Below are positions 12,301-24,300 of a DNA stretch of 64,000 nt, one piece after another. Source of the DNA: Tetracentron sinense. Lineage: Eukaryota; Streptophyta; Magnoliopsida; Trochodendrales; Trochodendraceae. The stretch spans positions 13,070,416 through 13,134,415 of the forward strand of contig CM026564.1 in the NCBI GenBank assembly GCA_015143295.1. The letters are read 5' to 3'. The position numbers were made by a program, and so were the translations under genes. How positions within the stretch are numbered: the stretch's first letter is position 1; each line of letters begins with the position of its first letter. The notes beneath the pieces are model-generated. The model was not told the origin of the DNA and did not search any database. It worked only from the letters and a program-made list of their open reading frames with translations.

Positions 12301-15300
12301 CACCTCCCTATGAGTAGAGCTCCAAAAGAATAGCAGTTGGCAAATCCACAGGCCAAAGAAAGGCAACATATTCTTATTTTGACTACAGAAAGATGGCACA
12401 ACTTTTTCATCTACACTTTTCACCCTTAACATGTTAAATTATATTAATTTAGGCCATATTTTCAGAATAACGGTACTTGGAAAAACAAAGTATAAAGGAA
12501 TTGCCTTGAAATGGGCACGCGATGCAAATCCACTTGTTTACATACTGTGCAAATACCTGTTGATGTACAATTTAGACACAAGCTCATGGCACAAAACTCC
12601 GCACACATTCCAAATAACAAGGATAAATTAGATAGACATAAAAAGAAGAAAAGTATGCGCACATCATGATAGAGTGAGAGGAAACACAACACAAGAAGTC
12701 CACCCATTGAATGTGAAATAATATTCACTTTTCTCCCTCCAGAAGCCTTGTATGCAGCAGCCAATTTTACTTTCAGACCATCCAATAATTTTTCAATTCT
12801 GCCAACAGAACCATCCTGAAGCTGTGAATATTTGACAGTTTCATAATATGCAAGTTCAAGGAACTCTAACAGTCATTAATTCAAAACAGTTGGCATGGCT
12901 TGGTTCACCTAAGGATCAAATAACCAACTTTCACCAACCAAAAATAAACAAGTATATAATTGACTACCTATTGCTTTGCCGGAAGTCATAACCATATCCA
13001 AACAACGTAGTTCCCTTCTTGTATCCACATCCAGTAAGCATATCAATCATATCATGGAAATGATAGACGTCTGTCAAATCTATACATTTTGTAAACTGGA
13101 ACATCAAGAAAATGAGTATTATCTTAGAGATAAAGGCATAAAAACAAAAATAAAATGCTAGTCAATAGCATAAGTACAACAATACATTTCTACCACACTT
13201 ATACTAGATGGCATCTCTCAAATGGAAGGAGTTAAATAACTTTTAACTTTTTCTCATATGTGTTAAGATTTACATGGAAGAAAAATATTCCAGAAAAGCA
13301 TATCTTATGCACTTCATTTTTTATTCTATGAATATCTTATATCTATTGGCATTTTCGTACATATCATTTTACGCCTAGTATCCTGAAAGAGACAGACAAA
13401 TAAAAGAGAGAGAGAGAGGGAGAGAGAGAGAGAGAAATATAATTTCCTGCAGTGTTCTCAAAAGCAAATATATGATTAATATATTCATTGGATGTTGTTC
13501 GCAAGAAACTGATACACTCCTTTTTGTATTGTGACAAATGGCAAAAAGAATCACCTCTCTGTTAGAGATTTCTTGTGACTTTGAGAAGATACGAGGAGAG
13601 CAATTGTGTAAGTTAACGTCAAGGACTCATTCTACTTTTCCATAATAACTTCTTTTTTGGTTAAACACAACACATGTAAGCACCCAATTTTTACACCCCA
13701 TCCCTAACCATGGTTAAGGGCCTTAACCATGGTTAGCTTACCCTAATCCTAACCTCGATCCTAGCCCTGACCTAGGTCTAACCCTAACCTAATCCCAACC
13801 TTGACCTTAACCTAGCCCTAACCATAGGTCTAACCCTAACAAAACCCTAACCATAGGTCACAACCCTAGGCCTAACCCTAATCTTAACCTAACCCTAGAC
13901 CTAATCTTGACTCTAACCTTAACCCTAATCCTAGTCCCAACCAATCCTAGCCCTAGACAAACCCTAAACTCAACTCGGGCCTAGGGCCCAATTAGAATCA
14001 AAACCAAGGCCCAAGGCCTAAAATCCGTCACTACGTGGCCTCCTCTCCCAAAACCAAGAAATACCATAAACATACACTGGAACACTACAGAAAACTCTTC
14101 CAGATCCCTCCTCACATCCAACTCCACTTCAAGAGAGACGACGCCATCATTAATCATCGCTCTAATTCCACCGTCATTTATCTAGCCCAACTCGAGGCTG
14201 GACTCCGCCTTCCCCTAGAACCCATAGTGGATTCAGTCCTCACCGCTCTCCAACTTGCCCCTGGTCAAATGCAACCCAATTTTTACAAATACATATCCTT
14301 GGTGAGTAAGTTCATCAAGGACGGAATTCACATAGAGGCTAGGCACCTCTTCCACTTCTGCCACGTCGTTAGGTGCCGAGGAAGTGGCGAGGAGGGCCGA
14401 CCATACTATACTTGGAGTCAGCGTGCCAAGGTCCCCGACTTCATCTCAAGCTTAGCTGACTTGGATCGGAAGTGGAAAGAGTCACCCTTCATTGTCTCCG
14501 GTGCCTGGAGATAGGAGTCCTCTCCTCGTCCTCTCCCCAATGTCTTTGAAGAAGGTTCGTTGTACTTAACCCGTTGTCCGTCTTCCTTTCTCTCGTTGTC
14601 TACTTCCGTTGTCACTGACACTTTCTTTTCTTATGCAGAACCTTCAAAGACACTTCAAAGGCATCTCCCGTGACGAGGAGCGTCGTTTTCTGAACATTGC
14701 CAAGGAGAGGGGAGGATCCTGGGTCACTTGGAGGCCGAGGAAAGAAGTAGCGACCGAAGAGCAAAACCGGGGTATCGATAGCATAGCGAAGGTGGCCCCT
14801 TCCGTTGATCAAGCCGAGGCAACCCCTTCCCTTGATCAAGTCGGGTTTTTTTCTTCCCATCCTGCTGCTGCTGCTGCTGAAGAAGAAGAAGACGAAGAGA
14901 TGGTTAGAGAAGCTCCCCCTCCACTGATCCAAGTTCCTCGAGCTCCTAGGCAAACACCCGTCCTGCCTCCGACTTCAAGGAAGCATACATCCGTCCAACC
15001 CCCAACAACGGAAGCAGTTGCCCCTTCCGGCCACCAGCCAAAGAAGAGGATAGCTACCTTGGCCGAGATCGCGGCCAAGAAGAAGAGGAAGGAGGAGCAT
15101 AACAAAAGACGCCAAGAATAGGGCAAGGCGGTTATGGCTCCAACTCTAGCTCGACTAGAAGAAGTTCGAGAGCTGGCTGAACCGTTGGTTGCCAGTCAAC
15201 CTATGGTCAACGTAGCTGCTCCTGCTACTGCCTCTTCTGATGTTGCTCTGCCACAGGAGGTGGCCATAATAGAGGACCCCGTTATCTGGGCCCCTGTCTT

Positions 15301-18300
15301 CAAGGTCGAGTCCCGCCCTCTGACAACGGCAGACTCTTCAATAGACAATGGCTTAGCGGCCATAGTTGTGAACCGGGGGGCGAGGCTCCTTGTTGATGTG
15401 GCTTCAACAAAGAAGCTGAACAGGATGAGGATGAACAATGTCGGCACCAGGGCTCTCGCAACGGTAAGTTCTCTTCGTTTTACATATTTCATTTCATAAT
15501 TCATACTTCCTCGTACTGAATTTGTCTTCTTTCTTGCCAACTGAACAACACGTTTGCAGAGCTTTTTGAACACTATGACAACATCCATGAGGCGCTTGAG
15601 TAGTGGAAACAGCAAACCACCACCATGGCTGAAAAGGCAATGGCAGAAAAGACGACGGTTACTCTGGAGCTACAAAGAACTCAATCTCAACTGGAAAAGG
15701 CCGAAGCCAAAATCGAAATATTCCATAAAAAACGGGATGCGTCCGGTGAAGCTACTCAGAAATCAGCTGAGGACGAGAAGAAGGCATCGGAAGCAGCCGC
15801 TGCAACCAACCTCCTAGTTGGGGAGCTTGAAGAGTTGTCACAAACTCTAGCAAAGCAACTCGAAGAGGCGGAGCTCGTGAATGGAGCCCTGCCGAACGAA
15901 CTCCGGAACAACTACCAAAGGAGGTCGATCGGATGGTGCTCGAGGATTGGGCTGAGACGGAGAAAGAGCTACTAAGGGAACTCCGAGAGACGGGACGATT
16001 AATAAAAAGTCTCCAACAATCCAAGGACGAGACAACTCGCTCCGAAGCTGCTGGTCTAGAAGTCGTCACCCTCGATTAAGAGGCTGAAGTGCAAGGAGAC
16101 GAAAGACCTCTTCCCGATGAACCAGCTCCTCCTCTGCCCGAGATTCCCATTGACCCACCTATTTCCGTTGAAGACGATGCTACCATCCTGCCAGAAGCTG
16201 CTCTAGACGTCAACGCCGAACCCATTGTCTAGCTTTTTCTTATCTTTTCCTTCCGATGTACTTTTCTTTTGTTTATGTAATGTAATTTCCCGTTATGGGA
16301 TTTCTTGAATGAAATCTTCTTTTTTGTACATTGTCTTCCGTTACTCGTACTGAAAATTCTTATGATAAACCACTCGAAAGATTCACAAGGCATAGAGCAC
16401 GTAAGACGTTCATGCAACATAAAACCAAGAAAATGAATTAATCATCTTTCTAAAATTTTTACAAGGCATAGAGCACGTAAAATTGTATGTAGCACAAGAA
16501 CACTTAATAATACACTTGAAAGATAATAAGATGCAAGAACACTAAGTTGTAGAGCACGGATGCTCTCAGGAAAGTAGTAGTAGAAGACTACGAATGTGTC
16601 ATAGTGTAAAACATCGTAAATGTAATCAAACAAATGATGATTCATGTGTTGAACCTTTGGTGACTCGTGATGGGACACCATACTCAGATGACATTTTCCT
16701 TGTAAACTGTTTCCCGTTATCAGAAATGATAGACTAAGGAATGCCAAACCTGCAGATGATGTACTCCCGGATAAACTTCTTCACATCCTGCTCTCTAATA
16801 CGTGCAAGAGGGACAGTTTCAATCCATCGAGAAAAATAATTTGTGGCCACCAATAGAAAGATCATATTGCCAGGAGCTTTAGGCAGAGGTCCCACAATGT
16901 TGAGCCCCCATCGTGCAAATGGCCAAGGCTGAGACACGGTGTTGAGCTCTTGAGCAGGAGCATGGATCAGTCTGGCATGATGTTGACACTGGCTACACTT
17001 CTTCATATACTTCTGAGCATCTGCTTGCATGTAAGGCCAAAAAATCCTTACCCTAGAGCACGGTGGGCAATAGTCCATCCTCCAGAATGAATTCCACAAA
17101 TTCCCTCATAGAGCTCGGCCAAGATCCTTTGAACATCGACAGGATGAACACACTTCAGAAGACGTCCTCCAAATGACTTTCTATACAACTCTCCATGCAA
17201 GAGGACGTAACGAGGTGTTTTGTACTCTATCTGTCTTGATTCTCTTGCATCAATGGGGAGGACTCTGTCCTTCAAGAATGCTGTCGAGCCCGTCATCCAA
17301 CTCGGCACTGTATTAATGAACAACACTTCCTGCTGTGGCTAAAGCTCAATAGAAGGATACTCTTTGTACTCCACATGGACGGCCTTTGATTTATCAGTTT
17401 GCAACATGGAAGCAACATAGGCAAAAGCATCTACATGCCTATTGTCATCCCTCCGAATATGCTTAATTTCAACAACATTAAAGGCCTCACACTGATCTCG
17501 GAGAAGTGCAGCATAGTGTCTCATTCTATCATCTCTACATTCATAGACGTCATTCATTTAATTCACCACGAGCTGAGAATCACAGAATACCCTCAGTTTC
17601 GGGATCCTCAAGTCTTGTGCACTCTGCAGTCCAAGCAGCAATGCTTCATACTCAGCTTCATTGTTTAAGGCAGAAAAGCCTAAATGCGTCATCTTCTGAA
17701 CTTTAACATTCTCTGGGCTAATGAGTACAGCACCAAGTCCTGAACCACTAGAATTTGAAGATCCGTCTACACACGAGAGCCAATCACTCCACGCTGTCAT
17801 CCCATTTTGCACATGCACTCCGTCCTACTCATGGTTTCCGTCCTCAACGTCATCTAGGAGCTCGTGACGATTAGGATCTACTTCTGCCCCAAACTCTAGG
17901 AGCTCCTAGATGACGATTTCCTGGCTATCAGATGTGTATCCTGGCGATCAGATGTGTTTCCTGACAAATGTGGTTGTGTGTGTGTCGGTGTTCCCATAGA
18001 GGGAAAATATAAAGTAAGTGTCAGAGGTGTGGTTCCTGACAGAGTGTGATATGTCAGAGGTGTTGTTCCTGACAAAGTGTGATGTGTCAGAAGTATTGTT
18101 CCTGGCAGTTATCGGGTGAAGACCCGGGTTATGTGTAGAATATGATGATTTAAGGATTAATTGGGTTGACATACCCAATGATTGGTTATAATCGGGAGAA
18201 GTCCCGATTGATTGATAATTGAGTCTGTGGACTCATGGATAGAGGTTGTACACGGGCGAAGGCCCAGTCGATCGAGTCTGTGGACTCAAGGATAAAGCGT

Positions 18301-21300
18301 GAGCGGTTATCTGAAACGATAACCTGGTGTCGTGGACAATGACTTGATGAATTTGACAACTTGGAGGTTGGGAACCTCGAATAGGGTGAGATAGCTCTGA
18401 GTGACCTCGAGTCACGAATTACGATATTATTATAAATATGAGAATTGTACTGTACTAATATATCATTATTGATGAATGTTAATATGTGGAAAATAGTTTA
18501 GATGAGCTGTGGATTTTGCTGGGTTTTATAGCTCACTCCTTCATCTTATGTCTTCAGATTCTGGAGCGATTGTAGATTGGCAAGAAGCTACGCGTGATAG
18601 AGTCTGGAGAGTTTTCCGGCGCAGTTGCGGCGCCAAAGTAAGGACTACTATAGCCGCATTTGCTTATGATGGGTTATTGTGATGACCAGTTGTTATTGCT
18701 TATGTAAGCTCATAAGAAAAGTTCAAAATTCCCGCATTTTCGCGGGTAAAGTCTTCCGCATGCGTGGTTATGACGAACGGGCACGCGTCTCGGAACTTGA
18801 TTCCTTAGGCGCGGGTTTGGGGCGTCACACCTGTCCGTCCTGCCCTGCTGCTGGTTTTGATTCTGATACACTTCATGCGGGCGCCGATCGGGTTGATCCC
18901 GTTGATCTACATACACAACCTTCTCTCTTGGTGCTCTCCGTGGTGACTCTTCATCATCAGAAGACTCATACCTTGGCCTCTTCCTTTCTTTGATGAGGAC
19001 GCCCTGTCTGCTCTCTCCACAGCTTTCACTCCTACTCCCTTCACCCTTGGCCGTGCTACGACTGATGTGTCATCTTCAAACCTCCTGAACTTAGTGGCAC
19101 GAACCAACATATCATCCAGCTTCGTGGGATAATCAAGGCAAGAGATTCATATATATTGGAGTCCTTTGGTACTGCATTCTTGAATACAGCTATACTGCGA
19201 CTGTCCTCGATCTTGTCGATATTAGAGACCTCATCACTGAACCGTTGAATGAAGTCCCTCAGAGACTCTGTGGACTTCATCTTCAGAGCAAAGAGGGAAT
19301 CCGCACTTGCTTTCTTCTTTTTATTCGCAATATATTGATCAATAAAAGTTGACCTGAGTTATATCATGCTTTTAATTAAGCCAGAGGGCAAATTACGGAA
19401 CCACCTTGCCCCTGTCCCTGCCAAACTGTTCGGGAAGGTCTTGTAGAAAAGATTATCATCAAGATTGCGGAGAGCCACAACGTGCTTGAAGTTAAACAGA
19501 TGGTCAACTGGGTTCATCCTTCCATCAAACATGATGAAGTTCGGCGTTATGAACTTCGAGGGAGTATATGACTCGTTAATCTTATCTGAGAAGGGAGAGG
19601 TTCCAACGTCCTCCTTTACTTTCTGAGCAAACTAGTTGGCAGAGCTCCCACCTGTGCCTTTGACATGGGCACTGATCATGGCTTCCACATCCTTGGGAGT
19701 CATCCACGTCCTCTGGTCTCCATAATACGTTTGAGCATTTGGCTCTTGAGCATTACGGACCCATGGCTCCTCACGGGGGTACTGGAGATCTTTGGGGTCA
19801 CTACGAACCCGTGCTTCTCGCAGCTCGACACGGGCATTAAAATCTCGTTGTTCAGCCCGAACATACTCAAGGTCTCGTTGCTTAACACGAGCTTGATCCC
19901 GTTGTCCAGCATGAGCTTGTTGGACAGGTAGAGAACAGGGACGAGCAACTTCACTAGGAGGAGGAATAAGCACGAATCTGTTGTTAAGATTCTCTCTCGA
20001 CGGCGGGGAAGTTGGTCGTCGTGCTGCTGCTGCTCTTGGAGAAGATGGGAGGAGGAGTTGTCGTCGAACAGGATGCCTTCGGAGTGGCTCAACATCCGAT
20101 TCATACATAGCATACTCGTAAGCGTCTAGCCTCTCTTGGAATGACTGTTGCAAGCTGGTTAGACAGTGTAAAATGGACTGCTACTGCTGCAACAGCAGTA
20201 AAATCTGGCTTGTTTGAGAAGTCTCTCCTACAAGATACTAAGAAGATTGCCCAACTTTTGGTCTAGGAGTCTGCAATGAGGTTGGAACAGTAGGAGTGGT
20301 CTGAGGGTTTGATCCTTAGCCAAAGGTATGGGGGTTTGATCAATCTTGGTGAATAAGGAGAGCAAAGGGAGGTTCGTTTAAGAGTTTCTCACAGACGGCG
20401 CCAATTTTTGTGTGAGATTTTTCTTGAAAGTCCACGTGTCAACTGCTCCTTGGATTCTGGTTTACTGGTAGAAGGATGAAGATGAAGGGTGTGCACCCTA
20501 TAATACACTCTGATGCCAAAGTTATGATATGAAGAAGATGATGTATAGTAAAAGATGTTGAAACCATAATTCAAAAATCCGGCGAGTTACCCGAGTAACT
20601 CGGTTGAGTTACTCGACTGAATTTCAAGTCGAGTCGCCTCTAAACTCAAAGGACACACTATTTGCCGAGTTACTCAAGTGACTCGGTCGAGTCAACCCGA
20701 GTTTTTTGACTTGCTAGACTAAGTCGAGTCACAGAAGGATATTTTTATCATTTTTTTAAACCTAAACTCGAACGTCATACTATTTTTGCATCATATTTTT
20801 TTGGGTCTATAAAGACAACCTACAATGGGTTTTGTTAAACCTAGTTTATAGGTTTGAGGTTGTAAACTAGCGTACTTTGAGTCATTTTAACCCAGATTTT
20901 TCAAGTTATTACATATATATTCCGAGTTGGACCGAGTCGAATTTTTTCGAGTTTTCCGAGTTACTCGACCTGGCCAACTTTCGAGTCGAGTCGAGTTTTC
21001 GGGTTTTTGAACTATGGTTGAAACAGTAGCAATATTCGTGAAAATTGCCGATCCTTAAACACTAAAACTCTTGCGGTATTTATAGGTTTAATTCTGTATG
21101 CCCATAGATGGTCATGGATGACCATGCCACTTGTTTTATGATCATTATCAAATACGTCAAACAGATCTTGAGCTTTACGTGTCACACGTGTGAGCCTACT
21201 ATTTGTAAGGTCGGTCTGGGGTCGAAAATAGGCTGAGATGATTGGCATTAAATGCTAAGACAGTGTTTTTCACCTAACAACAGAGTAAAAAGATCGTCTT

Positions 21301-24300
21301 CTGATAATTTCGTCCTACAAGTCGGTCTCGTTGTTGACATAAGCACTGGTCCATTATGTATGTGAATACGGATAGAATAACCGTTGTCCAAAGAAACAGC
21401 GGCTACATTCGTCTTCTAGATAACGAATCAGTTGTCCTGAAGACAACAGGTTCGTACTCAATTTGAATACGGGTCACCAATCCGTTGTCATAACAACGAA
21501 AATTAGCTCGTCGTCACAACACTTAATCATTTTATGAATTTTATCCATTACAGTTTCTGTTTTTATCGAGGTATATAATATGATGTGCATGAGAGATCCT
21601 ATCTATATGCATTTTTGTTCTCATTAATGACAATGCAATTATGTGCATAGTTTTTGTTCTTATTGAGGTAAATGCTATAATGTGCATGAGAAATGATATC
21701 TACACAAAACTCATCATAATTAACTTAAATGATGATTGTACTATCATTAGCTATAGAAATTATACCTACGTACATTTCATTTAATATATTTAAGATGATC
21801 GCAATATCATTAGACAGAGAATTGTTCCTCTTCAAATTTCGAGTCCAACGCAACTTGAATCGTCTAAATCCAATAAGCGAATCAAAAGTTATGGCCAACA
21901 CAGTGGAGCAAGGTCAAAGAGGCAAACATGTTGGTCGACCCGCGAGTTCAACGGTCAACCCATGGTCTAGTGGTCGACTGTTGGGCTTAGGCGGTCAACC
22001 CCAGGCCTCCTGGTCGACCCCTAGGCTTAGGTGGTCGACCGATGGGATACCGATCGACCCGTGGACTTCGGCGATCAACCAGTGGTCGCAGAAACTCCCT
22101 ATTCGGGTGTTTATTTTTTTCACCCTGGTTTTTTGAATTTATTTGAGGTCTCACCACCTCCAACCATTCCAAATCATCTCATCCACCTTTTTACCCTATC
22201 CTTGAGTTTCAATCCCAAAACATGGCATAAATCCAAAATAATCCTTGGTTTCCAACCAAACTCATCATTTAAACTATAAAAATCAAAAATGGAGATAAGG
22301 GTTGAGATTAACTTAAGGGGTTGTGGTGACAGACCCTAGATCCCTCTTTTCTTCTTCCCTTTGATTTCCCAACACCACCAAAGAGTTCCTTGAGCCCCAA
22401 ACCGTGAGAGTGTGAGAGAGGGTTTGAGAGATGGAAGGGAGAGATGAACTTGAGGGAAAATGGAAGAAAATGATGAAGGGAGGAAGAGAGCTTGAGAGAT
22501 GAGAGTGAGAGAGCTTGAAAGTTGAGAGAGGAAGAGAAGAGTGAACCGTGAGGGGAGGAGGCTGGGTGTCTGTACCCGAATGGAAGGGAGGGGCTTTGGA
22601 ACCTTTATATAAGGAGTGAGAAGAAAGGGTTTAGGGAGGGCTTAAATGCATGTGTGGTGTGGTGTGGTGGGGTGGTGATGACATCACCCCACCATGATAA
22701 TAAATATCGCCGAAACGGGCGATACCCTTTATACGAAAAGGTATCGGTAGCCCCATGTACGATATTTTTACTAATACGAAACAGTGATACGTATCATTTA
22801 CTAGTTATGTATGTTTTCATTCAATGTAGAATTGTAATTGTGTCTGCTACTTTGTCTTTGAGTCACTTCTCGTTACTTTATATTTGGTAAATTTGGTTCT
22901 TATAACTCATTTGATATTTTAAAAAAAATTAATTTGATTTTTTTTTATGTTTTTAAGAAAAAGTAAAAATTATACATATCGTCCGAAACCGATACCGAAA
23001 TCGATACATATAGGTTTTGGTTGGGAATACATCTCCCGAAACCGTATTTTTAATCATTGGACCCCAGACATCATTATTTCTTTTTCTTTTTTTTATCTTT
23101 TGATTTGATGACTATTTTTCTTTTGATTTGACTTGTCCTTTATGTTACATCAAGTCGCTTTATATCTCGTCGGATTGTTTGATGTCGCGTCGAGCCGCAC
23201 ACAGCACATCATCTCGAACGACGCATTAACACGGTTGCGCGAGGGGGTATAGGCGTTGTGTCTTGTCAATGTTTGCCCGGGTATACGGCGACACGCACAG
23301 GCCATCGGCCATTTAATTAATTAATTATACTTATTAATTTCATTAGGGTTCAATAATAATAAAACATCATTATTTTTCCTTTGATAATTAAATTAACTTA
23401 ATTAATTCAATTATACTCAAGTTAATTATCTAAATTTCTAATTTAACTTAATTAAACAATTTCATTGCAAGACAGAATTTAATAATATTAAATTCATTAA
23501 TTAAATTGGTCGTACATAATTAACACAGAGTTCAAGAATGCTGATCATCATTAATATTTTATTAATTTAATAATTTGTTGATTTCAGCTTAAGATTACGA
23601 TATTATTAAATATTAATTGAGATTTAATTATTTATTATCATTAATTTAATTTAATTAGTTAAATTAATAACTATTCACCAAATTATCGAGAATAAAAATA
23701 CGGGTTATTACACTTATCTTGAGCCCAGACCCTGTCAGAGGCCAGTCTGGGCCCTACAGATTGCTCTGGGCCCACTTCCAGAATCTAACTTGACCATTGT
23801 ACCTTTACTAGGGTTAAAGTTAACCCTAGTTAACTCCCTTAACCCTTAATTGGGCAATCTAAACTTTGGGAAAATCTTAGAAAATCCAAAAGATATAAAA
23901 AAATGCAAAACCAAACCTTAGCCATCCCAGGACTTATCTTTAACCATGGTTAATAGTCTTAACCGCAGTTAGCCCGATCTTAGCCACTCCGATGCAGCCT
24001 AAACACTCTGGTGCAACCCTTAGCCTCCTCGGTTAACCAACCCTAGCCTCCAAGCTAACCTTAAGTCACTCCGGTGCGCACACGCACACACACACACTAA
24101 CCCCCGTTATAGATTAAAGTACCGCCCGAACTACACTCAGTCTGATCCAGCCCCGGCGGGTATGTAGGTAACCCAACCCGGATTCAAACTATAGTCTAGA
24201 ATTTTCCCTTTCTTGGGTTAGCATAGCCTAAACACTTAAGCATTTTGTTAATTTTAATCTATTTGGCTTATACCTAGGGATTAGACAACCGTCTTAGACG

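Larger units (their letters stand above)
14027..21521 (-). mobile_element. Decayed Tat-lineage gypsy element, reverse orientation
   Basis: Read on the minus strand from right to left: 5' LTR (21521-20411), primer binding site (20404-20388), gag (20153-19056), RNase H (17818-17339), integrase (17326 to about 16630), then a plus-strand accessory gene (14035-16232), which is antisense to the element. Protease and RT are missing and a family-B LTR lies in their place. No 3' LTR remains at the left end. This gene order with an antisense ORF after integrase is known for Tat-lineage elements. Confidence 0.8.

Noticed and set aside
13720..13980. Possible interstitial telomere (CCCTAA-like text, also at 27540-27870 and 31130-31350)
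   Set aside because: The units are irregular (CCCTAGGTCAAA, CCTAACCTTA and others) and always lie inside family-A LTRs, so this is LTR sequence and not telomere repeat.
14612..15615. Minus-strand frames opposite the antisense accessory gene (14612-15126 and 15196-15615)
   Set aside because: They are shadows of the plus-strand gene with low-complexity Ser/Gly composition and no recognisable domain.
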